Origin: Sanguinoderma infundibulare
Lineage: Eukaryota > Basidiomycota > Agaricomycetes > Polyporales > Polyporaceae
Direction of reading: 5' to 3'
Assembly (NCBI GenBank): GCA_032821775.1
Contig: JAVLRN010000002.1
Location: 744,001 to 808,000, forward strand
DNA length: 64,000 nucleotides
The position numbers and the translations under genes are program-made. Positions 11,401-24,000 of this stretch are shown here, piece after piece. The notes under the pieces were generated by a model. The model made no database searches. It had not been told where the DNA came from and saw only the letters and a list, made by a program, of their open reading frames with translations. Every line of letters begins with the position of its first letter. Position 1 is the stretch's first letter.

Positions 11401-13000
11401 TTCGAGAAGTCATCCTTCCGAAAATTGACCGAGCGTTTGTTAGCTGCTCCATGCCGCTAGTATTCCCCAACAGGACTCACCACTATGCAAGGAGGAACCG
11501 TGCCGCATTGCGACCGAGCCTCGTAAGCATGCACTGAATGGAAATTTTCTGAGCACATGGATCGGGACCATCGTATGTGCCGGAGGGCATGTTTGTGCGG
11601 TTATGTGCCACGCGGTGCATCAAGGAGCGGGAGATCCCGAAGACGGCGTGGCGTCCCTCTAGAGGGAGGAAATTTTGAATGCGGGACCAATCCCATCTAA
11701 CAAATTGATGAGCGAGGGATGGCACAAGTCAGAACGAATTTGGCTTAAAGGACAAGCCCCGAGACTCGGAGGGGAAAGCCTGAATTATAAAAAAAAAAAA
11801 ACGCAACGTGGACGCATGAACGGTGTGCCACGAAGCACAATCTTTGTCTCCGGCGACTTACCAAACGCAAAATGCTGTGCCATCGATGAAGTCCGATTTT
11901 CTGGGCGAAGTGCCACGTCGAGTAGCCGTTTGTACCGTTCAGGCTGGGGTCCGGCAATGGAGCACTTGAGACTGGTCAGCGTCATATGGCTGCCCTGTTG
12001 GCGTGCAGAGTGATAGAACGTTTGACTATGAGCAAGAAATGGGGTTCAGTCAGATCTCTGGAGTGCAGCAGATAGGAACAAGGATACGAAAATCAACGAA
12101 GGGACGTGGAGGGAGCATTATGTCATGCCCGTCAGCTATGAAGGCGCTGGGCGGCTCATCGCTCGCGCCGAGCACCTGAGATCATTTCGTGTGGTCGAGA
12201 GGCGTGAGCGTTCCGCTGCCTGTACACCGTTCGTACGAACCTTGTTGAAAATCCAAACAGATGGGGGCGCGAGTGATGATTTGCTGATGACTCGCGGGCC
12301 GCCTTGTGTCTAAGGCGCATCACGGTGTCAATTATGCTGCAAGCTAAGATCTCCGGAATCTCTGGGAAATCTCGCAAGATCGTGGGCCAGACCCCAGCAA
12401 AGCTTGACTGATGGGAAAACATGCCACCGATCCCGGAATGCCAAATTCCCAGTTATGGTCGCGCTTCAGAAATATGAAAGTGAGATCGGAATTCGTCTGC
12501 CAAGGGTGGCACCGTCTGTCCGAAGGAGCGTCTAGAGGAGTATGAATCATTGTTCCGGGTTTCAGCACTCACCGTCCCACCACGATGCCGGAGCGTCCTC
12601 AATTTACAAGGAATATCGTTTCCTCCGGTCGCTTATTGCTATGATGGGTCGGTCGATCCGTTATTTCCATTTCCAAGAGCAGACGTACTCGCACTTCCTT
12701 TCGAAAGACGTAATGCGGAGAGGGTGACATGCAGAGGCGAGAGGCGAGGACGCTAACATGGGGAGCGGAGATGAAGACGCAGTGTGGACTAGCCAGATCC
12801 ATCGGCGCCCCCGCCACGTGGCATGCAAGCGCCCCCGCAATTTGGCCCGACGTCGGTGGCGCACTGATCCTCTCTCCTCCGCCCCACGATGCTCACTGCC
12901 TCGACCACCGACGAAGGAAACAGGTCGAGAAAGCAGCGCATCCTCTTCCACAACTGAGGCACGGCGAAATGCAGGTACCGAGGCACACGGCACGGACCGC
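8491..13000. other. No recognised gene
   Basis: Between the left repeat arm and about 13 kb I find no gene that can be modelled. Two minus-strand stretches look somewhat exon-like: 10510-10850, with a hydrophobic run ASAFLGLVFDGFSG, and 11483-11725, reading RHAVFGISRSLMHRVAHNRT. They could be parts of an intron-rich gene, but splice sites and domains could not be tied together. A run of 13 A lies at 11789-11801. Confidence 0.4.
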
Positions 13001-15580
13001 CGTCGAGCAATACGTAGGCACTGATGGGCTCGGGAAACAAACCCAGTTACGCGCCCAAAGATCTCAGCCCTCCCCATCGGTTTCTTCTCGCGCATCTCGT
13101 TGGTTCAATTCGACCAGACCGGCCCAGGCCCAGCATACACATGCGCCCTTAACCGCGCTGGACCCACCAGCACACACTCCGTCCATCGGACGCTACCTCA
13201 CGACAGCTCACGACACCCACACCGCCCGAAACTGATAGCAGAGCACCCACAACTACGACCAACACCCCCGCAGTCCGCCACGGACAGGACATCGACGCGA
13301 CGATCCATCCTCCGACCCTCTGTGAACGCGCGGCGCGGGACTGGGAACGGTGCAAACAGACCCCTACTGCGGGACCCCGGCACAGAGCTGTATCATACGC
13401 CGCGATCGTGGCGCAGACATATCACAATGGTCTTTATCCTGCGCGTGGTACACCCCGCCTGGCGATCTTGATCCTCACCCAGAATAATGTATCGGTGCGT
13501 CTTGTGGTGCTGGTTGATGAGTTCTGCGTTTGCACCACATCGCTCATCCACTCTGATTGCACTACCGCAGCGTCTTCCGTTCGGGACCGCTTCGTCTCCG
13601 CGGGCCGACCTAAGGTCGCCTGAGCCACTGGCACGCGGTCCACCCCTACCCCGGGTACATTCCGTCGCCCTCCCTCGAACCGCATCATATGCAGATTGCG
13701 AGGGCTGTGAGTCAGAAGCGGTATGTGCGAACGCCCGAGTGGTTACTGTCGGCGACTGACGTCAGTCCCACAGCATCCTGCATCCCTGCTTGACGTCCTC
13801 GTCGATCACATTGAGCACCAGTCGTGGCGGGGAGTGCTCCGCGCGTCATGCACTTGACAGGATGCACGGACGGGACTCCTGGATGATCGCACACGGGCCA
13901 CACCGATCACTGTTAGACTCATCCCGAGCCCATCCTCCGCGCTTCCCGAGCATCCCGTGCCACAACCCACCTCGGGCTGTACGTACATCACAGCCCATGA
14001 CCCGCTATCGCAGAACGGGAGAAACTCGAGACCCACCGCCCCATGAAACTCGTAGCCCGTCGGCCTTAGCGCAATTTAGGAGTGGCATGCTCAGTTGGCT
14101 ATTCGACGCCTCTCTAACGCATAAAACCGATATCCCGTCCTCATTTCCGAAGGATCGAGCCTCACCTATTGGCGCTTCCCCCCGCTCACCGTTTTCTTTG
14201 TTAATTGCGAAGCGCCCTGTAGTAATCGCGACGCGAAGAAGCGCGAAGATCCTCGGACCGGTCTCCAAACCTGGCACGAGATAAGGCGCACAACCCGCGC
14301 TCCCGGCGTGCGTTGGTGTCTCGATCACCTAATGTATCTCGCAGTATGTTCTGCCGCGCGGTGCCGCGCCCCCCTCCCGCCTCCTCCCGCCCCTCATCCA
14401 CCATCCTGTGTGGCTTCTGCCAATGCTCATCTTACGGCAGCGCCTAAAGTCAAAAACGGCGTTCTGGATCCAGCCCGCACCCTAACCTGAATGGGCTCCA
14501 CGGACTCCGTCGATGCGCAGCCGCGCGCCGAGCGTCGAATCGCGTGTGCCGCGAACGCTACTGTTTCGGCGAGCATTGAACGGAGACACTGACAGATCTG
14601 CTCTGCACCCCTCCCCCCGCGTACGTACACGCTCACGGTGCGCCGCATCGCATCTGCACCGAATCTGCGCGCCGCACAACTCAATCCGCCGGGCATCTGC
14701 GGCAGCGCACTACGTCGCCCACGCGCCGAGTCGGCGCGCCTGAAGAGGACTAGTGGCGAAGCTGCCCGCCCGGGCGAGTTGTCCGTGTCAAATGGTCCAG
14801 TCCTGGGTGGACAGAACGCGACAGCGGGCTTCGACCTTGGACGATCAACGCCCGAAATTGTATGCGGAGGAGCGGCGCGTCCTTCTACGACCACCGCTAG
14901 CACGCTCGCGAACGACGGGACCGTGCGGCGCGCCCGTCGTCCGTCGCCCAATGTCCCCATCGCCGCCCCCATGTCCGCCATCCCGTCATCCCGGCATCAT
15001 TTTCTAACTTGTGGCGGCCCCAAAGGCCGGGCTTCGCTGTTGACTTAGCTCGCGTATGCCCATCCTTGGTGCTCGCTCTTCGTTCTTGGCCCTTCGTTCT
15101 TGTGTCCTCCCCCGTTCCATCGACCCGTTCGACGTGATGGCGATGCGCAGAATGACGAAACCGATGCCAGTTCTTCGGCGATCGCGCGCGAAGCCGTAGA
15201 GTGGCATGCGCAGCGCGCGACGTACAACACGAGCGCTTGATATGTCCGCAGTTCTGATATTCAGCTGTAGTCTGTCTGTCGTTTGTGTCGACCCCCGGTC
15301 GTTCTTCCTGCTTCTTCTTCTCGCGGCCTCAGCGCGTCCCGTCCCCGGGTCCCGGTGATAGGCAGGGGCCCGCGTCCGTCGCACGAAAGGACCCTTGGAG
15401 GTGGGAGGACCGGTTGACTTGACTTGATTTACCGCAACGAGCCACTCGCGGCCCTGCTTCTGGTGGTAGTATTTTGTACTTACGCTCCACCTGCCAGTGC
15501 GCGGGGTTCGTTCGTTGGTCAATGTCAATGCATGCGTCGACGGCGAGAGACGCATATGACATATGTACGGGTCGCGGCGT

Positions 15581-15966
15581 GCGATTGGCCGTGCGCAGGG
15601 CCAATGCCTGCAGCCCGAGGTCGAGGTCTAATGCGAGTTTCATTGCAGGGGTATCAAGTCCCCTCGTTCCTTCATATAAAACGCGACTGATACCGCATAC
15701 ACGAGCGTTATGGGCCGGCGTTGGGTCGACGCCGGGGGTACGTGTGCGATACGTCCAGGTGGGTTGTTTAATAAACGAGATAGATTGTCCGCCTCGAACG
15801 CGCACTGTGTCCACTACGTGTCCGCGCGAGGGCTGCAAGCGGAAGGTGTGCGCACCACCAGCGAGCCAGGCGCGCGCGAGCCTGGCCAATCGGAACGGCG
15901 GGCTGCACGATTGGCTAGGGCAAGGCTTTTGGGCGGATGACGTAAACCCTGAGGGCGCTGGCCAAT
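15581..15966. promoter_or_regulatory. Cluster of five CCAAT boxes
   Basis: Core pentamers occur at about 15584 (ATTGG), 15601 (CCAAT), 15886 (CCAAT), 15910 (ATTGG) and 15962 (CCAAT). The last three lie within 80 bp and are followed by TATA-like words near 16068 and 16105. This is the usual binding site of the HAP/NF-Y complex. No reading frame downstream could be recognised, so the target is unknown. A chance cluster in GC-rich DNA is possible. Confidence 0.3.
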
Positions 15967-16530
15967 GGGAGGGCGGCCACGCTGGCAGCCACTTGTCTCA
16001 CACCTCTGCTCTCGTCCCGACCTTCCACTTTTCACGACGACTTTATTGCTGGCCGGCGCTCCCTATAGAGGCTCCCTCTCAGGCTCCGTGCATCAATACC
16101 CTGGATATATGTGCAAATTGTCCTGGCCCCGCGCGCGAGACGGCGTCGGCTCGTGGCAGCGTGCGACCGGCTAGTGCTCAGGTTGTAGGTTAGGAGGTGC
16201 GTTAGCTCGACATGCGGTTTTCGTTCTCGTCCTTCCCTCTCGATACTCTATGGCCCTTATAATTCATTCAGCTTCTCGCGAACTCTATCATGACCGTATT
16301 CGGGGGTCGGGGTGTGCGACGAAAATACTGGACGTGGGCAGCCAGCCGCGCTCGCAGCCGCAAGGGAGATCTATTCATCCCTCTTGCTCGCTTCGAGCGA
16401 GAAGAGACAATTAGGCTGCAGATGGCGCGCGGACGCGTATCTGGCAGCTCTCCCCACCCCGGGCCCCCCTTCCCGTCTGCCGTCCGTCCGAGGATGGTGT
16501 TCATACATCATCGCGATCGCCGCTTCGTGC

Positions 16531-16545
16531 GGGGGGGGGGGGGGG
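16531..16545 (+). repeat. Run of 15 G
   Basis: An uninterrupted G15 homopolymer inside the GC-rich region upstream of the TEA gene. The exact length is prone to sequencing error. Confidence 0.9.
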
Positions 16546-19199
16546 CGTGCGTCGGCTCGAAGACTCAGATCCCACTCTCAGTTCTGCCTTCCCACTCGCG
16601 CGCGAGCCGAGTTCCTGGTCGGCGACGTGCGGATACGCGTAATGGGCACGTTCTGCTGAGAAGAAAGGCCGCGAGCGAATGGGAGGGTGGGGAATTGGGG
16701 AAGCCGTTTGTTAAATTCGGGAGTCCATTAAGGGGACGGTGGCGCGTATGTAGGGGTCCTATGCTGCCTTTCATGCCTGCCTGTCTGACTTTGTGCTAGT
16801 GGGCTAGCGGCAGATCTCGGATGTCAGGCTGCGGGGCGGGTTTGCTAGCCGGGCGCGCGATGTCCGTCCGTCGTTCGGGACGGGACTTGTGTGTTCTGCT
16901 TGGGATCCTCTTGGACCCTGGACGAGTGGCGATAGAACTTGAACTTGGAGGGGTTATGATGCTGATGCTGATGTTCGCGCTATAGAAGGTACATACAGGC
17001 CACGCCCGTCCTCCTGGGCTCTGGATGAAAGCGAGATGCATGGTGCATGGCGGACGCGTGCTGGATGGTCGTGTTTTCCGTGTATGGTGCGCACCTGATA
17101 AATGCGTCATGAGCCCAAGTTCCACGATCGATGATTGACCGACTTCACAGCCGGCCATCGAACCATGGGCCTTGTCAATGTCCATGGGCCCGGGATTCGG
17201 GCTGTGGTGGCCACGCACATTGGATGTTGTTCGCAGACGGACGGAAAGCAATACGATTGCAGATCCCAGTCGCACCGCATCGCCGCACTTGCTCCAGCCG
17301 CCCCCGCACCACCACCACGTCCCCATCCGGACTCGCATTCGCCTGCTCCGTCCACACCGTCACGTCTCACGTACACGAGAGTATCAGGTGCGCAGCGCAT
17401 CGAGTCGTGTTGTCAAAGCTGTGCGCGCCTATTCCGTCTCGTGGCCTTCGGGCTTTAGCTGTCGCTCGTGGGCCGTGAGAGGGAATCTGGTGGCGCCAAG
17501 CTCGTTAGATCGCACTCGTCCGTTTGGGCTTCGGTGGGTCTCGGCACACGCGATTCGATCAACCTTAGCTCGTCCTGCCATGCCGAGGAGGAGGAGGACT
17601 GCCTGGCGTGGACTGTTGGTTCGCCGGGCTTAGAGCGCGGTGAGCGAAGGAAGGCGATGGTCCGGTCTAGCGGCGGCGGCGCCAGAGTGCTTGTGCACGG
17701 ACGGTTGCGCGGGTGCGATGCGGATTGCATTTGCAGGAATGGCGAATCTGCAAGGAGGAGGACGCGGATCGGGCGGACGATCTGGGGAGGCCCGGCATGC
17801 AGGGCCAGGAGGACGCGCGGTCGATCTGGGAGAGTGATTGGAGGAATCAGACGTTTAGATTTGGGGACGGACGACACGGACGGAGGGCAGCTTGAGCCTT
17901 GCGGCGGGCGGGGCGGGATCGGCATCAGACGCGATGGGCAGGACGGGTCGCGCGGTCAGGCGTGAGTACTGGTGCAGTGACGGCGAAAGGGAGTCGAATC
18001 CGAGGAGGACGAAGCGAGCGGACGTGGGTGCGGCCGGAGGTGGGGCAAGGGGATTGCTGGATGTGCAATGATGGACCGGGCGTAGGGGGACTGCGTTCTC
18101 GGGCTGGAGGTGGGAGCGGCGATGACGGTGGAGGAGCGCTGGGGAGAGGTGCGTTCCGTTCGCGATGGCTCGCTCGCGGCCGGGCAGCAGTGGCAGGTGA
18201 AAGCTTCGGAAGCCTGGACGTGGGCGTTTGCGAGGCGCGCGTGTGCGAGTGGGCAGGGGTTGTGCTTGCCCTTGTGAATCTCGGTGCACGCGCGCTCGCG
18301 CTCGCGCCCGTGCGCCGCGAACCCGGGGCACGGCGTCCTTGAACTTGGTGGGGACGGCGGACGGAGAACGACGAGGGCTTAGGTAACGTGCGGGATCGTC
18401 GACTGGCGCGGATTTTCGCCGGTGTCGCAGCTCGCTCGTACGGAGGGCCCGACCGGGAGACAGGAACCCGAACCCGAACGTGCGCTGGGTACTTTACTGT
18501 GCTATGCGCACCGCTACTGGTGCAAATGAGCTTACACATTTGTGTCGATAGCCGGGAATTTGGCGTGGGACGGGACGACTGGAATTCCGCCCTTTGGAAG
18601 TGCTTCCCAGGTGGAGTGCCCGGTCGGCGCGCAGAGAGTCGGGTTCGGAAAGGGAAATTCGCCGTGGAAGGGGCGACTTCGCGTTCTGGGAGTGGTACTC
18701 GCTTAGGCAGTGCTCGCGTCCCGGACCGCGAGCGTCGTCGCTCCCGATGCTTCTTGTTGTGCTTCTGCTCGGAGTGCGTCCGGGTTCGGCGTGCGCACTT
18801 CTCTGGACGGACGCGGGCGGACGGCCGGGCGGGGCAAGGACGGGCTGGAGCGCAGCGGCGGGCGTAGGTCGGGCGGCGGAGGACTGGGGGCTGGGGCGTC
18901 CGTGGCGGGAGCAGTGGCAGCTGTGGGCGACTGGAGCCGGGAGAGCGGGCACGGACGCGGTCGGTGGCTCAGATTGGGTGCTGGTTCGAGCTTCTTCGGG
19001 AATTGCCAGGTCGAGCGATATGCCTTTCTCGCGGGCTTCTAGCGGCGTCTGCGGTGGACCAGTGCGAGCCGTGTGCGACCCTTTAATTAGCCCTATCCGA
19101 AATCCTGGGCCGGAGCGAGGTCAGATCTTCCACAAGCGCCTATCTCGCGTTTTCGTCCACGGGCGTCTGCGCGAATCCATAGCGCTCCTCCGCTGCCGC

Positions 19200-19323
19200 T
19201 CCTCCAAGCCTGCCCCAGTCCATATACCCTATATAATCGCCCCTTCTCCCTCCCGTCCTTCCCCGCCCTCCACCCCCGCCCCATCCCCCGCCATCCCGCC
19301 ACCGACGCCCCCACCCCCCCGCC
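19200..19323 (+). promoter_or_regulatory. Core promoter and leader of the TEA-domain gene
   Basis: A TATA box (TATATAAT) at 19231-19238 lies about 85 bp before the start codon. It is followed by a strongly C-rich pyrimidine tract up to the ATG, typical of well-expressed basidiomycete genes. The start context CGCCATGGC has C at -3 and G at +4. Confidence 0.6.
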
Positions 19324-21416
19324 ATGGCTCCCAATCACCGCGACAACCTCGCCGCGCACATCCACATCTCCTCCGCAGACGACCTCTCGTACTCCGTCTC
19401 CCCCTCCTCCGGCATCAATGACACCATCCAGACCATCGTCACCGGCCGCAAGTGCTGGAAGACAATGAAGGGCAAGGGCGAGGTCGTCTGGCCCCCATAT
19501 CTCGAGGCCGCGCTTGTCGAAGGTGTGTCTTCATTGTCCAGTTCGCCCAAACTCTATCACGCCCCTGCCGCCCATTGCTACTGCTTCGCTCGCTATATGC
19601 GCCGCCCCCGCATATATGCGCATCAATCCCGCACTGTGCGCTGACAACGTCCTCCCGCGCGCGCAGGTCTCGAAAAATACCAGCCCGTCGAGTCGCGCAC
19701 GTCCCGCTCGTTCGGCCGCTTCCCGATGCGGAACAAGTTCATCTCGGACTACATCTTCCAGGTCACCGGCAAGCGCAGGACTCCGAAGCAGGTCGGCTCC
19801 CGCCTCCAGCAGCTCCGCGACACTACCGAGGGCAAGCGGAGTACGTCCCATTTCTATTTTTGAGCCCAATTCTTGGCTCATCCTCGTCATCGCGCGTCGC
19901 GTTTGTCGCCCGCAACGACAGTCCTCCAACAATTGTCGAGCAGGCACATGGCCATGATGCAGCCCAAGTCCGCCCAGAACCAGTCGCGTACCGACGCCGC
20001 AGAGAACCGGCCATCCACCGCGGGCAGCTCTTCCTCGGCTTCCGCCTCCTCTGGCCCCGCGGGCTCCCCCAGCACGCCGCCCGCGCGTGTTCCCACCAGC
20101 TACGTCTGCATCGACGTCCTCCCTGACCCCGGAACACCCCCGCCCCGTCGTGCCACCCTCTCCCCAATCTCCTCGTCCCCTCTCGCAGCCGGCGCCGCCA
20201 CCTCGTCCGCCATCGCCAGCTTCGTCCCCACCCCCTCGTCCCCAACGTCCCCCAGCTCCGGCATGGGCCTCGGACTGAACGCTTCTGGCCCTCGCGTCCT
20301 CCGCCATATCGATCCGACGGTGACGTTCATGTCCCGCGCCGCCCTCCAGGCGTACTCGAGCTTCAAGGTCACCAAGAACGGCAGTCCAACCGGGACAGCG
20401 CCTGTCCACAAGGAGCGGACGGAGCTCGAGCTTCTCTCCAGCAGCTGCATGCCCATGCCCCAGTGGTCCAGCGAGATCGAGTGCACCTTCCTTTACCGGA
20501 CTCAATTCGTCCCCCGCTTCTGGGATTCGCTCTGCAGGGTAGCAGGTGAGTATATGCACCCTACATAACCATTACAAGAGTGCATATAGTTAACCGCCCA
20601 CGATCGCAGACCCCTCGGCATACACCGTCCTTCAAGAGATCGTCCGCATGGGCGCCCCAGACGCCGAGCAACACGCCCCAGAGGACGTCCTCCTCTCGAT
20701 CGTGTACCAGTTCAACAACGTCACCCAGACGCCGCCGCTCTCGCCCGACACCCCCACGTTCTCGAGCGACGCGAGCCGGCCGGGCACCGCAGGGAGCCAC
20801 TTCTCCAGCGAAGGTTCGGTGAGTGCCCTTCCCCTCTCGCCCCACAGGCAATATGCCGAAGACTTGCTCATCCTTGATCGCGATCATTATAGCCCGAGAC
20901 CGGGGCCGAGATTGACGACATGATGATGTTCAACTGCCAGCTCGATGTGCCTTCCCTCTCGCACAACATGCACAGCTCCTTCTCGTCCTCGCACCATCTG
21001 CATTCCGGGGTTGACGTCAAGACGCCTGCTCTCGTCCACGCTGACGAGGACGCGTACGCAAGCCTGCCTCCCACTCCGACTTCCCCGTTCGATCTCTCTG
21101 CTCCCGGCGGCGGATGGCCGAACCACCATCACCACCACCACCCGCTCGCGCCTCCCTCGCAGGACTGCGGAAGGGGGATGTACACCATGACTGGCACAAT
21201 GGGCGCCGGTTTGGGAGGCGGCGACGTTGCCATTGCTGGATCGGGACAGTTCATGAACGTGAGTGGTCGCATAGTCGATGTACGCGTCCGCACGGGCTGA
21301 CGCAGGCACGTTCCTCGGGTCGCAGAGCTTCATGGGAGCTTACGGGATGTGAGGCGTCTGCGTGCGAGAGCCTCACCATTGGCGCCGAGGCCCCGCCTTG
21401 GACCCGCACATGCTAG
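19324..21416 (+). CDS. TEA/ATTS-domain transcription factor
   Basis: The protein carries a TEA DNA-binding domain at about residues 42-132, seen as VVWPPYLEAALVEGLEKY, FGRFPMRNKFISDYIF and GKRRTPKQVGSRLQQLRDT. This is the fold of TEC1, AbaA and TEF-1. A Ser/Pro-rich stretch follows, then a conserved-looking middle region with a Tyr/Phe-rich motif (ECTFLYRTQFVPRFWD), a second acidic/Ser-rich part and a His6 run. Five coding exons join in frame: 19324-19522, 19667-19840, 19922-20545, 20610-20818, 20893-21258. The last intron is uncertain. A canonical GTGAGT donor with acceptor at 21305 gives a 560-aa product ending at 21416. A weaker donor at 21266 would instead give a C-terminus reading GTFLGSQSFMGAYGM and a stop at 21352. 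Family members control development and filamentous growth in fungi. The specific role here is inferred. Confidence 0.92.
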
Positions 21417-24000
21417 GACGTGGACGGGCCGAAGACAACGCTGACTGCTCGCCTCGCTATCAGCGCCGCGCCCTCTTCTCTTGCGCACGGGCGGCGCGTA
21501 TACCCTCCTGTATGCCGCTTATGTGCGCTCGCCGGGCGCATCGCTTTTGCTTTCTTGGACTTCGCCTCGGACTCGGACTTGGATGGTGACGTGCTGGACG
21601 GAATGGAACGAGGAAGCCTGCGGTGGTGTATTCGATCGAGGATCGTGAATTTCCCCTGTGTGTCAACTGGGAAATCGGACGTTGCTTCTGTCTTCTTCGA
21701 CGCACCAAGGTGTCCCTCGAGCTCCGCGCTCCCGATGAGCCCTTCCCATCCGTCGTGACGCCCGCCTTCAGTCCACAGTCGCCCCGCTTCGGTTATCATC
21801 TCTGCATCCGTCTCCTTGTCCGTGTCGTTTCCCTAATGCGTCTCGTCATCGCTCGTGGTTATGGTCCAACTGCTGCCGCTCGTTATCGACCTCCGTCTTT
21901 CGTCCGTCGTTCTTCGTTCTCCGTTCCCCGCCTTCGTCTATCGCCTATCACCCATCGTCGAGGCGACGTGTCGCTCGTTGGCATGCTGCATCCCCGTCTC
22001 CTGCTTGTTTTCGTCACCTCCATGTCTCTCGTTTTGGACGTTTCTTTGCGCTCGTTACTTCAAGCTACATATGTCGTCTCATCTGCTTTACTGGCCATAA
22101 CAGCCTTTAAGGATCGCGTTACATTCGGACTTACTTGGAGCACACTCGCCCACATACGTTATCCTGTTGCATTACTATTAGTACACTCGTGCGCTGCTGT
22201 TTTACTAGTAACCCCCCTCCGAGTCGCCGTCTCGCTTACCGCTGTTTCGCGTTAGTGTATGCTTTTTCGCTGCTCATCATCATCATCATTCGTCTCTCCT
22301 CGTCTCTTTATACCTTTTCGTGTTCATCCATGCATTTATTTCCTCTAATCGCCATCGGAACCATCTCCCGTCTCCATCCGCACTCATACCTCACATCCAC
22401 TCTCTCCATCTAGTTACCATATGATTGTGTATACCACCATCGCCGTCATATCTCTCACCGACTCTAACACACGGAGTTCCTCGCATGCTCTTATATCCCG
22501 TTCTTATATCTCTCCGCATCGCTTGTAATCTTAAACGGCTTGAACTATTTCGGTTTTCACCAATTCGCACTAGAGTAATCTTTTCAATCCCTTGCAATCG
22601 CCCCATTCCAACCGAGCATCAATCATCTCTCATCGTCGTCTTCGCCGGACCATCGGTTCTAATCGTTGTCTCGTTGGTTGGTTAGGAAAGTCGGAACTGA
22701 ACACACCCCTCCCTCTCGCCTCCCCATGTACTTTAATACGCGTAATAATCGCATATTGTGTATATACGTAGAACGTTGCTTCTAGTAGTACCCGTACTCC
22801 GACGTTACGTGTAGGACGTAGTGCTGGTTCAAGAAGATATATAGCGTTGACATTGACGTGCACTCTTCACCGGTGCCACACCGAGCGGGTGATTGGGGGG
22901 TCGGTGCTACTATCCGACGAGCGTTCTCCGGGTTCATGTCCATGGCCGCGTGGCGCGCGCAGGGGGGGCACTCTCAGTCACGGTGGGGCGGTGGGGCGAT
23001 GGAGAAGGGCGTGTACGTACGTTCGGTGCAGCGATGGAGGTGATCATCGGACAGCGAATTCGAAGGGGGGGGGGGGGGGGACCCTGTTGCTGGATATGAA
23101 ACCAGTGGCCCACGGCCCACAGCTGCAGACCATGGAACTTCGCGTGGGTGCCAGGGGCGCGGCCGCGGGTTGTGGTTGACATTGGGGGGGCAGTCGTGAT
23201 CGCCTGCATTGCAGGTAACATGTGCGCTTGCATACTTGCTCCGAGTCGTGTGTCGGTCTGGGCCTTCGGGCGAGTGGCGTGAGGCGTGGTGGTCCGAGCT
23301 CGGAGTGCTAGTCCAAGTCCGCTTGTTCGGGTCCCGAACCGTGGTGTCCGAGTCACAGCTCCGGGGTCGAAAACGCTGAACGCTGAACGTTGAGGCTGCC
23401 ACAGCTGGCTGGTCGCGGACTGCCGCAGTGGGCGACGGTGTACTTGTGAAGCTGGGTGTGTGTGTGTAACCGCGCTATACAGCGGGCTTTAGATGGCCGG
23501 GCGGATGTGATCACGATCACGATTCGCGAGCGTCGAATCAAAGAACCACTCTCGCGAGGCGGGGGGTCGAGTCTAGTCGAGTCGTATAGCTTTTCGCACG
23601 GGCCGTACCTCGCGCGTCGCGTAATGCGATGTATATGTCTTAGGCTGCCCGCGCAGTGCCAGATCGCGCGAGCGGTGTGTTTGTTGGGATTTGCTTGTTG
23701 CTGCGCGCAGATTACAATTACCATTGGCGAGATCTTGCACAGCGCGCGCGCGGGGATTTGTCGTGGCACGCTAGTGCTGTTGTCGCGAGTGATGCCTCTC
23801 AAGAACGTTCTTTTCCGCTAGAAGCTTGTACCTTCGCCAAGTCGGCTTGGTAAGTCTCGCATTTTTTTGACAAATACGCATGTCTCTCATCTCGCGTCAG
23901 CTAGGACCACCAATTGCAATATGTTCGGCGACTTGGTTGCCCAGGCTCCCGCGCATTATAAAGCGATTATCCACACCGCGAACAAACCGGCGGCGGCTAC
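21417..24000. other. Downstream region of the TEA gene, no recognised gene
   Basis: About 21.4-22.7 kb is pyrimidine-rich (long CTCGTC/TCATC-like stretches) and probably a long 3' untranslated or intergenic tract. The 210-codon open frame at 21623-22255 reflects this composition and shows no domain. From 22.7 to 24 kb there is GC-rich DNA with a run of 16 G at 23065-23080. Nothing else is recognised. Confidence 0.4.
23065..23080 (+). repeat. Run of 16 G
   Basis: Uninterrupted G16 homopolymer in intergenic DNA. Length may be unreliable. Confidence 0.9.

Larger units (their letters stand above)
13001..19199. other. Long GC-rich region upstream of the TEA gene
   Basis: Six kilobases without a recognisable gene. 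Open frames here (for example 14427-14981 minus, 15474-16193 plus, 17899-18342 plus) are rich in Arg, Ser, Gly and Pro and occur on both strands at once, as expected of high-GC non-coding DNA. The region may hold the extended regulatory region or 5' leader of the TEA-domain gene that follows. A cluster of CCAAT boxes lies at 15581-15966 and a run of 15 G at 16531-16545. Confidence 0.4.

Noticed and set aside
21623..22255. 210-codon open frame after the TEA gene
   Set aside because: Arises from a long pyrimidine-rich tract. The hydrophobic look follows from composition, not from a family pattern.
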